From Solanum dulcamara (Eukaryota > Streptophyta > Magnoliopsida > Solanales > Solanaceae): 64,000 bases of DNA. Below the pieces are notes generated by a model that saw nothing but the letters and a program-made list of their open reading frames with translations, did not search any database and was not told where the DNA came from. Every line of letters begins with the position of its first letter. The first letter of the stretch is position 1. The DNA lies in contig NC_077248.1 of NCBI RefSeq assembly GCF_947179165.1, positions 51,477,232 to 51,541,231 of the forward strand. Direction: 5' to 3'. Shown in pieces: positions 23,706 through 35,916 of this stretch. The translations under genes were made by a program, and so were the position numbers.

Positions 23706-23738
23706 GGTATATTTTTATTTTTATTTTTATTTTTATTT
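23706..23738. repeat. (TTTTTA)n tract
   Basis: Five near-identical TTTTTA units directly after the last transposase exon. Confidence 0.9.
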
Positions 23739-25305
23739 TGCCAACATAAAGTCCATTTTGAACAGTTATAGTTTATACCAATTATTTTATTTATATCATG
23801 ATCTATAAGTCAATAACTTACCTCAAGAAAAAAGAGATAAGTATTGAACATGCCCTATACTTGACGATTCAGTTGTGTCCTAAGCTTATTAGACAGGGTG
23901 TAGAAAAGTCTATCATACCTTATAGAAGGGAAACATTGCCAGTATCTAAGTAGAGATAAAGAGAAGATTCCTCCTTTTTACAATATTTTATAGATTTTTA
24001 GACCACGAAAATAGGATATCAATATTTTAGAGCTGCAATTCTTATCATTCTCAGTCTCTTATTCCTTGCTTTTGGTTTATCTGATCATTCAATGATCGTA
24101 TGATTTGGTTTTCTTTCAATCTTGATAGAAAAGCTTTGTAGCATTAGGGAAGTCCAGTAGCACATAGAACTAATATTTTTTCTTTTTCAAAAAGAGATTC
24201 CTTTTGAGACAGACCAAAAAGAAAAGTAAGTCACACAAATTGGAATGAATGAAGTACCATTTTGATGAGGAAAATACAAAAAGTTCACTATACTCAAAAG
24301 TTCAATCAACTTTCTATATGTTATCTATAATAAGATAAAACCTAGCTCCAGGTAGCGACTTTGTGTCTTTTTCTTCTCTTTTATATTTCTATTTACTTCT
24401 AAATTCTATTCTAGCTTCTTACTAGGAAGAATATGTCGTTTATCTTCCTAGCTATCTAATGAAAGGTAATACCCCCATATACCTAAATTCTTAAGCTTTT
24501 TTACCTGATATGATTTATAATAAGTAGGATCATAACTTAGAAGAGGAAGAGATGAGTTGCAGAGAATGATGAGGATCTGTAAAAGTCCACATGGCATGAG
24601 GTGAGGGACGGGTTAGGGAGAGATTTTAAAAAAGTTCTAAAAACATAGTCGTAGACTTGGCAGCAGTTGTTCAGATTTTTGAGAGAATCAATAAAGTTTT
24701 ATGCGTATAGGAATACTTCAGTACTCTACTTGTAGTGCAGTAGTCCTTTAAATGTATAACTGGTAGTGTTAGATATATAATTCAGTATAGTTATTAAAAG
24801 CAAAAGCATGATAATTTAAAAAAGAAAAAAATTGAATTAGTTCACCATGTGTTATTGTCTTTGGTAATGTTGTAATACCTTTGGTGTTAAACGGTTTATT
24901 TAAAACTCACATGACAAATAATTTAAAACTCATATAATGTGTTTAATTTTTGTGTGGAAAGAAAAAACATACTAGTATATGTTTGAAGGCACCATACCTT
25001 TATTTTCAATACCATCGACATAGTGTTCTGATCACTTGACTGGTTATATCCATCATTTTCCTTTTTTAATGGGCATCGCAAGATATTGATTTGATGCAAC
25101 TTTATTGAAATTGTAGTTGAAATCTAAACTGAACTAGTAAAGAAGAAGCTTGCAGCTCTCTATTAACACTGCTTTGTCCCCGACATTGACAGTAACATTC
25201 ACTAGTATTAGCAGCTTGAAAGCCCAAGTGGTAAAACCTTCTCTCTCTAGTTGCTTTTGTGTTTCCAAATACTACAACTTAGAGCCCTTTACCTTCAACG
25301 ATTTT
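23739..25305. other. ~1.57 kb without recognisable gene
   Basis: AT-rich; may hold the 3' part of the En/Spm element, but no CACTA-type inverted terminus was found. The last ~160 bp (25150-25310) form an open frame rich in Ser/Thr with no upstream ATG; it is cut by R5, and the sequence after R5 (34794) does not extend it convincingly. Confidence 0.5.
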
Positions 25306-25310
25306 GTTTC

Positions 25311-27490
25311 TGTCATGGCCGAAAATCAAGAGTGATGGCACTCGCCTAATCCACCAAGACAAGTCAGCCTAAGAGTCTGAACAATTATTATTAACCAAAA
25401 ATAAAAGAGAAAATATAAAGTCTAAAATAATATAAATAAGGATAAGCTGAAAACAGATTCTAAACTATCCAAGATTTGGTTTCAAATGTACAAGACACTA
25501 TTTCAACAGAAATTAGAAATATACAAGTATATATCTCTCAGTTCTCAAGTAGAAGAAAATATAGAGTAATGAACGTCGAGAGTCTGCCGAAGAGGACAAG
25601 CTGCTACCTCTCAAGAGTCCAGAAGCTCGAACCGGTCAAAGAGTACTATGAGTAGGAGATGCGGGCTCAGATCCTACATAAATGTATAAGCAAGGGGAGA
25701 GCACCAATAACACAATACTCAGCAAAATGGAAAGTAAACCCTAAGTAAAGCAATGTAAAATACGGGTACTCCTAACATCCCAACCACAATCCTCCATAAC
25801 TACACACCTACACTCAGACAACCCAATCTATACAATTTATATCACAATGGCACTAAACATACTAGACAATCCACAATACAAGGCACTAATACATTCTCAC
25901 CACTATACTCAGACAAACACATATAATATCAAGTCATAATCAATCACGGAGATAAATGAATGCAAATGCAATGTCAAATATCATGATGCATGTCTGTCCT
26001 ACGATACATATCTGCTGATCACCTCAGACCGGAACCCATGGGGGCTTCACATAGACCATGTATCAGTCAGAAATAACCTCGGCCAATATCTGTTGAAAGA
26101 GACCTCGGCCAGAATATTCATCGGAAAAGACCTCGACAGCTGGAAAAAACCTCAAAAAATTATCTTGACCGGTAGAAACTTTAGTCCCGATACCCAGTAC
26201 CTTATTCATATTATTTCTCAGCCATTACGAATATCATATATTCACAATTAAAGAGTGAAACAAGATGAATAATCCCAATGATGTCATATAAACCACAATC
26301 ACACAATAGATCACTGTCCCGAAATCCACAACACTTACACAATTAATCCCTATTCAAATTTACTATCTCTCTTCAACTCATATAATTCAATTCAATTTAT
26401 GTCCCAACATACCCTAATCCCCTCACATAGGAAATACAAAGTTCAACATACTTAACAAAGGTTAGAATTTCACTTGTCTTAGTAAAAAAGTCATGGATAA
26501 TCTGAAATCACCATTTTTTCTCCTCTTCTACAATGCTCCAAATTACCATAATCTAATCAAATATAGATTCACAATCATATTTCCAATCTATTGATACTAA
26601 AATCAATAAATTCGGGTAAAGAGGGTAAAATAGTCAAAATCTCATATCGAAAACCAAATTCGGAATCGAATTAATTTTAGATGAAAATATTCCCCAAGTA
26701 ACCAGGAATCTAATGGTAAAATCTGTTTAAAAAATAAGGTCAAAATGAGTTCAAAATCCTTATTTCTCTTTCAAAAGTTCATGTTCAAGAAACCCAAAAT
26801 CTCCAATTTGAAGTTAAAATATGAAATTATTCAATGGAAATTCAGGAAAAGGGTTAGAAATACATTATCCAATAGTTTTTTCATGAAAAATCTCAAAGCA
26901 ATCACCTAAACCGAGTTTGGAAATGTTAAAAATGGTGAAAATACCTTAAACCTTGTCTAAACCCCTTCTGATGTCGCTTAAGCGACAGAATCTTTACTTA
27001 AGCGAAGATTCACTTTAGCGAACCTGGCTTGCTTTTGTGAACCCCGCCTTAGTGATTCCCTTCGCTTAAGAGATGGGTCTCACTTAAGTGAAGGTTCAAT
27101 TTAGCAAACCAGATCCGAGCCCCCAAAATTCAAATGTTTACCAAAGTCAAACTTGGACCAATTTAACTCAATTTCCAACTTTGAACCTAAATTCCACGTT
27201 TTAACTCCAAATCTGAATTCGACAACTCTCCTAGACCAATTTCTACATTTTGGAGCTTATAGAATCGATGGAATTCCATTTCGAGACTCAAAACTCTGAA
27301 TGACTCCGAAACTCAATTTTTTGACAACTTAAGATTGTAGAACCCATTTCCCAAGTAAAATATCAACTTTTTACAAGATTTCCAAAAACTAGCTTTCAAA
27401 CCTAAACAAAAGTGACTTGGGGAAACTAACGGGAGGGAAAAAATGATAAACTTATAGAAAATGCCAAAAATGACCTTCAGGGTCATTTCA
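25311..27490 (-). repeat. R5 3' LTR (2.18 kb)
   Basis: Begins TGTCATGG (25311) and ends TCATTTCA (27490). It lacks ~200 bp present in the partner LTR at about 34180-34400, and carries ~240 bp (about 25855-26080) that the partner lacks. The word module GTCGCTTAAGCGAC and related ACTTAAGCGAAG / CTTCGCTTAAG forms lie at 26965-27120. Confidence 0.9.
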
Positions 27491-27539
27491 TCATCCACTA
27501 CTAAAAACTATTTTCATCCTCAAACATAAAGCAAGGGAC

Positions 27540-28750
27540 ATACCTGGAGTCTCAAAAAGATGGGGGTAATGGGCCCGCATGTCTGACTCTAGCTCCCAAG
27601 TAGCCTCCCCCACAGACCAATGCATCCACTAGACCTTCATCGAAGCTCTCTCCATAGTCCTCAGTGTCCTGACCTACCTGTCCAAAATAACCACAGGCTC
27701 CTCCTCATATGTCAAATCTAGGATCAACTCCACCGAATCATGGGAAATCACATAAGACTTATCCGAAATATAGTGTGTAGTATCGAGACATGAAATAGTG
27801 GATTAACAAAGATAGACTAAGGCAAGGAAAGTCTGTAGTCCACCTCTCCCACTTGATCTAAGATCTCAAAAGGGCCAAAAACCTAGTGCTGAGCTTGCCC
27901 TTCTTCCCGAACCTCATGACACCCTTCAAGGGCGAGACCCTCAACCATACCTAATCACCAACCATGAATACCAAGGGTCGAATCCGCTTGTCAGCATAGC
28001 TCTTTTAGAGACTTTGAGCTATCAACAATCTACCCTAAATTAGTCAAACCCTCTCCATAGAATCTCGAAGCAAATCGGTGTCTAGGCTACCCACCACCAC
28101 AGAATCAAATTAGCCAATAGGCGATCTACATATCTGGCCATACAAGGCCTCAAAAGGATCCATCTGGATACTAGAATGGTAACTATTGTTGTAAGCAAGC
28201 TCCTCTAGGGGCAAGTATTGATCCCACCGAGCAACAAAATCAATCACACATGCCCGTATCATATTCTCAAGTACCTGAATAGTCCTCTTAGACTGTCCAT
28301 CTTTTTGAGGGTGAAATGCAGTGCTTAGGTCTAATCGGGTACCCAATCCATGCTGTACGGTCTCCCAGAAGTGAGATTTGAACAATGAACCTTGATCTGA
28401 TATGATAGAAATAGGAACTCCATAAAGTTAGAGTTTAACAATCTGACTAATGTAGAGCTGGGCCAACCTATCCGCCATAAAACTAACCTTAACAAGAATA
28501 AAATAAGCCGATTTGGTCAATCAGTCGACCACAACCCAAATAGAATAAAAAACACCTATGGTAATTGTCAAACCCACCATGAAATCTATTGTGATCCTTT
28601 CCTACTTCCAAGTGCGCATGGGCATGCTCTTAAACTCACCCTAGGTCTCTGGTGCTCACACTTAACCTGCTGGCATGTCAAACACTTGGACACAAAGTTG
28701 GTGATGTCCTTCTTCATACCACACCATCAATAGTGCTGCCTCAAGTCATG
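27540..28750 (-). pseudogene. R5 integrase and chromodomain (broken)
   Basis: Zinc-binding region near 28750-28650. Catalytic-core end at 28385-28110: [37 protein letters not shown] and [20 protein letters not shown]. The family usually has SERTIQ here; the third catalytic acidic residue reads Lys. C-terminal LDLTYEEEPVVILDR is followed by ATWELESDM.AHYPHLFE (27650-27560), the chromodomain-like end that defines chromoviruses. Two stops lie within this last part (DR*VR and KV*WM). Confidence 0.88.
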
Positions 28751-28977
28751 GTACATCTTTACTTCTCCCGGATGAATAGAATATCGAGTGTAATGGGCCT
28801 CCGACTCCCAATCCACAAAACACCCTCTGAATCAAGCACTGCTTCCTTAGATTTACCTCTCATCACCTTATCTCAATTGAGGCATAACTTCTTATCCTAA
28901 AACTACCTCTCTCAAATCTGGTCCATCAAAGAAGAGTAGACCTCTATAAAAGCAAGCACCCGGCCCTTATAAAAAAG

Positions 28978-30391
28978 CTACAATTTTACCAATCCATTGG
29001 CCAATCTATAAACATCTCTAGCTAAGGGTCGTTCCTCGTCTCGAATAGTTGCAAGACTTCCCATGCTAGAAGTCTTCCGACTAAATGCATCAGCCACCAT
29101 ATTGGCCATCCTGGGATGATATAGGATAGTCAAATCATAATCTTTCAGAAGCTCAAACCATATCCTTTTCCTCAAAATCAAGTCTCACTGGCTGAAGATG
29201 TATTTTATACTCTGATGATCAGTGAATATTTCACAATGAACTCCATACAAATAATGCTACCATAACTTCAAAATAAAGAAAATTGCCGCCAGCTCTAAAT
29301 CATAGGTGGGATAGTTCTTTTCATGAGTCTTTAATTGCCTCAAAGCATAGGCAATCACCTTCCTTTTTTGCATCAATACTCCACCTAAGACTACTCCCGA
29401 TGCATCACAATACAAGGTGAAGTGAACACCCCCCTCAGCAAAGTTAACACAAGCGCAGTAGTCAATAATACCTTAAGTTTTTGGAAGCTCTCCTCACACT
29501 CATCTGACCAATAAAATACCATATTCTTCTGAGAGAGCCTAGTCAATTGAGCTACAATCATGGAGAAACCCTACACGAAACGGTGATAATTCCCTACCAA
29601 ACCACAAAACTATGAATCATTGTAGTTGAGGTGGGTCTAGTCCATCCTCAAACCACCTCGATCTTAGCCGGATTTACTCTAATGCCCTTCTTGGACACCA
29701 CATGCCCTAGGAATGCAACTGAATCAACCAAAACTTACACTTGGAGAGCTTGGCATAAAGTTTCTCCTCCCTATACCTCTAGAGAACAAGCCTCAAGTGT
29801 TGTACTTGATTTGCCTCAATCTTGGAGTAAACCAAGATATCATCAATAAAGACAATCATAAAAGAATCCATCTACGGACAAAACACCCAATTCATTAACT
29901 CCATAAATGCTGCTGGGGCATTAGTCAGCCTGAAAGACATAATAACGAACTCATAATGGCCATATCTGGTTCGAAAGGCTATCTTTGGAATATCTTAAGG
30001 TTGAATCCTGAATTGATGATACCTGAATCTCAAATCGATCTTAGAGAATAAGGCCGCTCCTTGGAGATGATTAAATAAATCATCAATATGGGGAAAAAGG
30101 ATACTTGTTCTTGAAAGTCACCTTGTTCAACTGTCTATAGTCAATACACATCCTCATAGACCCATATTGTTTCTTCATAAATGGCATTAGAGCACCCCAA
30201 GGTGAAACACTAGGGCGAATAAACCCTTTACTTAATAGATCCTGAAGTTGCTCCATTAGCTTCTTCAACTCAGCTGGAGCCATATGATAAGGAGAAATAG
30301 AAATGGGTTTGGTGCCCGACTCCATCTCAATAGCAAAGTCAATATCTCTATCAGGTGAAACCCTTGGAAGATCAGTAGGAAATACATCCAT
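28978..30391 (-). pseudogene. R5 reverse transcriptase and RNase H (broken)
   Basis: RT begins near 30391 with [16 protein letters not shown] and [32 protein letters not shown] and [14 protein letters not shown] follow to ~30100. The palm (30080-29830) has [29 protein letters not shown] and the catalytic FIDDILVYSK, both Asp kept. RNase H follows from ~29460 (FEAIKDS*KELSHL, then SSEYKIHLQ). The end (29181-28978) is RIWFELLKDYDLTILYHP.MANMVADAFSRK. More than ten stops or frameshifts across the region. Confidence 0.9.
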
Positions 30392-30539
30392 ATACTCTCA
30401 AACTATAGGAATAGACTCCATAGAAGGCGGATCAACATCAGTATCACGAATAAATGCTAAATACACCAAATAATCCCTATCGATCAACTGTTAGGCCCGA
30501 ATACAAGAAATAACCCTACTAGGATAGGAATACCTTGAG

Positions 30540-30890
30540 CCCTACCACTCTATCCACAGTCTACCAGGCATAGCTAATGTCATCGTCTTGGCATAACAAT
30601 CAAGAATAACATGGTACAAAGATAGCCAATCCATACCCAAAATGATATCGAAGTCTACCATATCAAGGATAATCATGTCCACCCACGTCTCATAGCCTAT
30701 CAAAGACACAAGATAGGATCGGTACACCCAATTTACTACTAAAGGCTCTCCTACTAAGGTAGAAATATATGTACGGGCACGGGCATACGATTATATAGCA
30801 AGTTAAACCCAGAAGAGAAATATGCTAACACTTATGAATAAGTGGAGTAGGGATCAAATAACATAGATACAGAGTGATGACAAATCAGAA
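30540..30890 (-). pseudogene. R5 aspartic protease (broken)
   Basis: Active-site region near 30860-30838 reads SMLFDPYSTYS then a stop; families usually have DPGSTYSY, so the catalytic Asp is present but the following Gly is Tyr. The C-terminal block [19 protein letters not shown] (30660-30600) is intact. Confidence 0.85.
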
Positions 30891-31069
30891 CAATACCTGT
30901 GATGACTGTATTGGAGGCCTCAGCCTCAAGTCTACCTAGAAAAGCATAAAAATGAGCTCCCCATCGGCCACTTGTCTGAGCAAATCCTCTACCACCCTTC
31001 TTTGCTAAGGTATCACCCACCCCTACCTCTGGTATGACCATCTTTATTAGACTGGTCCCTACCATGACC

Positions 31070-32467
31070 TTAGGTCGGTGGGGCTGAATCTCCGACTGGT
31101 AGCGCTGGACCTTTGACTGCTGCTGCTGTGTAAGTATGGTGTAGACCTGAATGAGTCTTTATGTGGTACTGTCGAACCATATGTTCTGGAGATCCATACC
31201 TAATATACGATCTTGGAGCAGATAGCTGATATGGAGAAATAGGAAGGATACTATAATAACCTCGACCCATAGGTCTATGTTGTAAACTCGATGAACCCCG
31301 ACCTAAACTGTATGAACCATGATAAACCTATCTTTCCTCAGATGCTGGCATAGAGGCATGAATCAACCCTCTGCGCTGAAAGAAACTACTAGCTCACCAC
31401 CTCTATAAGAACCTCTACCTGTAGATGAGGTACCTGAAAACTATGTCGAAGTACGATCCCTCTTGGGGTCCCTAAACTCTTCCTTCTCTATCAAATCCAC
31501 CTCTTTGGCGGCTCTAACCACCGACTGAAAGAAGGCTCTATCTCTAGATACCCAGAATACCGACTACCTGATAAAATAAGTCAAACTCCTCACAAAATGG
31601 CAAACCCTCTTGGTCTACTCGGGGATGATAGTGGTGGCATGTATGGCTAGCCGACAAAAGTGAACCTTATAATCAGAAATGGATATCCCATCCTGCCTCA
31701 GGCTCTTAAATCTGAGGCAACTCTCATCCCTCACACTCCAAGAGAGGAAACGATCATAAAAAGCATTGGTGAATGACTCCCAAGTCACTGGAGGAGATCC
31801 AACTGGTAACGATCTAGAATATATCCTCTATTACTCTCAAGATGGACCACAAAACTAAAGACTAACTTACCGAACACCATAGGACCCAACCAACCCAACT
31901 GTCTCAAGCAACTCTCTATAGGTGGTCAAGAACTCATATATATATCCTCGGTCTTCCCATCCTGGAACTGAGGTATTTCTATCTTCTTGAACTTCTCATC
32001 ACAACGCTGCTCATCCTTAGTAAATGCAGCTACTGGTGCATCCTAAAATCTACTAATAAGGAGGGAGGGACCTCATCGATAGGGACTATGAGCGACTATC
32101 CCGCCTATCTCTGAGCCTTAGGAGCGTTTAGAACCTAGACCCTCACTCGGGTCTGTGATATATTGGGTGTGCCCATTGCACAAAAAGTCTGTACCATAGT
32201 CTCGAGCATGCCTAACACCCTTAATAAAGTGTCAGGTAGTAATAGTGCTTCCATATACTTAGGAGGAACCTGCTCCTCTCTGGCCTCTATCGCTAGCTCA
32301 GGGAAAATACCCCTCTCATGATCCCTGGATAGTGCCGCTCCTCGGCCTCGGCCCCTACCTCGGCCTCTGGCCCTGCCTCCACCTCTACCCTAAGCTGGGG
32401 TCTCAGTAGTAATCTCAGAAGATGGCTTCCCTCATCTAGTAGAAGCTGATGCTCGAGTCCTAGCAAT
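31070..32467 (-). pseudogene. R5 Gag (broken, start codon lost)
   Basis: The expected start, ATG-GCT-AGG-ACT in relatives, reads ATTGCTAGGACTCGAG at 32467, so the start Met appears lost. An Arg/Gly-rich stretch (GRARGRGRGRGRG, about 32370-32330) follows, then the capsid core VTWESFTNAFYDRFLSWSVRDE (31790-31735). The zinc knuckle near 31210-31164 reads YIRYGSPEHMVRQYHI, with the expected Cys residues as Tyr, consistent with G-to-A changes. Stops are frequent. Confidence 0.82.
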
Positions 32468-32654
32468 CTGCCAAAAGAACACACAATAACTTAGCACTTA
32501 TACAAGAACCCACGCACGACAGAATTGAAATAAATAAAAGAGAATTTCCTAACAGTCTTAACAGCCCCTTGAAGATATATAACAAATGTTTCCACACCGA
32601 TCATTAAGGCTCTACTAGAATGGGCTTGTACATATGTGAGACCTATAAACCTAG

Positions 32655-32668
32655 GGCTCTGATACCAA
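32655..32668 (-). other. R5 primer-binding site (initiator Met tRNA), intact
   Basis: Minus strand TTGGTATCAGAGCC, a full match to the initiator tRNA-Met 3' end complement, 2 bp inside the LTR. Confidence 0.92.
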
Positions 32669-32670
32669 TT

Positions 32671-34788
32671 TATCACAACTCAAAATTGGGAGTGATGGCA
32701 ATCACTTAACCCACCAAGACGAGTCAGCCTAAGAGTCTGAACAATTCTAATTAAGAGAAAATATAAAGTCTAAAACGATATAAATAAGGATAAGCTGAAA
32801 AAAGATTCTAAACTACCTAAGACTTGGTGTCAAATGTACAAGCCACTATTTCAACAGAAATGGAAAAGATACAAGTATATATGTCTCAGTTCTCAAGTAG
32901 AACAAAACATAAAGTAATGAACATCGAGAGTCTGTCGAAGAGGACAAATTGCTACCTCTCAAGCATCCAGAAGCTCGGACTGATCAAATAGTACTATAAG
33001 CAGGAGGTGCTGGGCTCAGATCCTACACAAATGTAAAAGCAAGGGATGAGCACCAATAATACGGTACTCAGCAAAATAAAAACTAAACCCTAAGTAAATC
33101 AATGCGGAACACGGTACTCTTGATATCCTAGCCACAATCCTCCAAAACTACACACCAACATTCAAACATCCCAATGTATAGAGTTTATCTCACAATGGAC
33201 CTCGACCAATATCTGTCGGAAGAGATCTCGACCAAAATATCCATTGAAAGAGACCTCTGAAGCTAGAAGAAGCCTCGACAAATCACCTCGATTGGTAGAA
33301 ACTCAGTCCCAATACCCAGTACCTTACTCATATCATTTCTCAACCATCACAGATACAATATATGTATAATTAAAGAGTAAAGCAAGATAAATAATTGCAA
33401 CGCATATAAACCATAATTACACAATAGATCACTATCCCATAATCCACAACACGCAGACAATTATTCTCTATTCAAATCCACTATCACCCTTCAACTCATA
33501 TACTTCCATTTAATTTAATGTCCCCACAAACCCTAATTCCCTCACATAGGAAATACAAGGTTCAACATACTTAACAAAGGTTAAAATTCCACTTGTCTTA
33601 GCCAAAAAGTCACAAATAATCTGAAATCGCCAATTTTCCTCTTCGATGATACTCCAAATTGCCACAATTTAATCAAATATAGACTCACAATCACCTTTCA
33701 AATCTATTTCCTCTAAAATCAAAAAATTCAGGTGAAAAGGGTAAAATGGTCAAAAATTTCATATCAAAAATCGAACTCAAAATCTATTATTTTTAGATGA
33801 AAATATTCCCCAAGTAATGAGGAATCTAGTGGTGAAATCCATTTAAAAAATGAGGTCAAAATGAGTTCAAAATCCCCATTTCTCTTTTAAAAGTTCATGT
33901 TCAAGAAAACCCAAAATCTCCAATTTGAAATCCACAATTTGAAGTTAAAATATGAAATTATTCGATGAAAATTAAGGGAAAGTGTTAGAAATGTATTACC
34001 CAATAGTTTTGTCATGAAAAATCTCAAAGAAATTACCTAAACCGAGCTTGAAAATATTAAAAATGGTGAAAATACATTAAACCTTGTCTAAACCCCTTTT
34101 GATGTCACTTAAGCAACAAAGTATTTGCTTAAGCGAAAGTTCACTTTAACGAACCTGGTCTCCTTAAGAGGACCCTGCATCAGCACCAGCAAAGATGGGC
34201 TAAGTCATAAATCAATCCTCCGACCGAACCATCAGAATTTGAATTCGAGGCCTCATTGACCCGAAACCTGATAAGTCGCAACTAAACTAGTTTCCGCACT
34301 TAAAATACCCAAAATACCCAAAATACCCTCGGGACCTTTAAAAATTTCAATGAAGCCATTTCTAGCATTATTTCACCTCTCGAAACTATTGGAACCATTA
34401 GAAATCCAATCCGAGCACCCAAACTTTAAATGTTGACCACAGTCAAAACTTGAACCAACTTTAACTCAATTTCCAACTTCGGACCTAAATTTTATATTTT
34501 AACTTCAAATCTGATTCTAACAATTCTCATAGACCAATTTCCACATTCCGGAGCTAATGGAATTGACATAATTCTATTCCGAGACTTGTAACTCCAAATG
34601 ACTTTGAAATTCAAATTTTAGACAACTTAAGACTTTAGAACCTATTTTCCAAGCCAAACCTCAACTTTTCACAAGATTTCCAAAAACTAGCTTTCTACCC
34701 TAAATAAAAGTGACTCGGAAAAACTAATGGGAGGGGTAAAATTATAAATTTAGTGAAAATACCAAAAATGACCTTCTAGGTCATTATA
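32671..34788 (-). repeat. R5 5' LTR (2.12 kb)
   Basis: Begins TATCAC (TG changed to TA) and ends GGTCATTATA (CA changed to TA), so both canonical termini are mutated, yet the GTTTC target duplication abuts exactly. Remains of the word module (ACTTAAGCAAC, CTTAAGCGAAAG) are at 34105-34145. Confidence 0.9.
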
Positions 34789-34793
34789 GTTTC

Positions 34794-35916
34794 ACGTTCT
34801 AACTAGAAGATTTTAGAGTCAAAAATTCATTTATATCTTGTGAACACTTAACGAGCATCCTCTGATGTCAAGTTCTCCTTGCAGTTCTCAAATTCTGATC
34901 CACCAAATACTATTTGTTTGATACTTAGTTGGAGCTTATTTGTGACAAAGCATTAGTTAGTACATCGACCATGAAGGCTCACTTGTCCCAATGTTCACCC
35001 ATATGTGAGTCAAGTTATCTTTAATTTGCCCCCTGAACATCATAATTTAGTCTTTTTTCCAAAGGAGATTGGGAAATTTCATATTCAATGAATTATATCC
35101 ACCAAGAAGTCTAACAATCTACCAAAACCGAATTGTGTCTTAAATCAAAGAGATGTCCTCTTCCAATGGGGCATTGTAGAACTCAAACCATATGTAGGTG
35201 TTTGTAAAATCAAATTTGTTGAATTTCTTTTTCTTTCTCAATCCTCCTCCAACCTTGACATATCTTTATTGGGATCATCAAGACATATCCCAAGAATGTC
35301 AAGCTCAGGATATTTGTCATAATATTCTTCTCATCTTCTCTATCTTGATGAACAACCCCACCACCATCATTGTTTTCTTTAAATAAGGTTAGCAAATCTC
35401 TGGTGTTTACCCTTTGGCTTGAGCTTTGATAGGGATGGAAGGGGAATGAATTAGAGAGCTTAGAAATGATGCGCAGTGAGGTGAAACCCTATTATCTAAA
35501 GTCCTCGGCACCTAGAAAGAAATGCCCTTTACTTCAATGTAAACATAAAAGCTTATAATTGTGACAACGTCTTTCGAATCCAACTATTACAAAACCCCCA
35601 TCCCTCATTTTCATGTACTTTGTTTTACTCTCTAAATCTATCATATGTCATATATATGTGCATTTTCTTAATTGGATATTGTATTTTTTGTCTTGAATTC
35701 CATCATTTTGGCATTTTTGTAATACATATATATTCATTGGATTGTACAATAATTTCATGGTTTAATGTTTCTTTTTCACCAACTATCCCATAAAAGTATG
35801 GTCAAATGAAAAGAATGAATCCTTAATTAGCTTAAGAAAAGTTGAATGAACATGCATCTACCTTTGTTGAATTCTAGTGAGTTCTTGAATAAGATATTTT
35901 TTATATGGACTTGCAT
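34794..35916. other. ~1.1 kb without recognisable gene
   Basis: Old target DNA between R5 and R6. Minus strand around 34980-34900 weakly recalls a copia-type RNase H end (VDVLTNALSQ), too weak to call. No RNA or terminal repeat found. It ends with TGCAT (35912-35916), the candidate target duplication of R6. Confidence 0.5.

Larger units (their letters stand above)
25311..34788 (-). mobile_element. R5: complete two-LTR gypsy chromovirus (Tekay/Del-like)
   Basis: Flanked by GTTTC on both sides (25306-25310, 34789-34793). Minus-strand order: 5' LTR 34788-32671, primer-binding site 32668-32655, Gag, protease, RT, RNase H, integrase, chromodomain, 3' LTR 27490-25311. Total 9.48 kb. All domains are present but riddled with stops, and the LTRs differ by many substitutions and two indels of about 200-240 bp, so the insertion is old. 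Its target was the unassigned DNA now at 23739-25305 and 34794-35916. Confidence 0.93.

Noticed and set aside
25150..25335. 5' exon of a host gene with a Ser/Thr-rich leader
   Set aside because: No ATG at the start, and the frame runs into R5; after removal of R5 it ends within a few codons.
34850..35060. Copia RNase H remnant
   Set aside because: Only a short weak resemblance (VDVLTNALSQ); no integrase, LTR or tract nearby.
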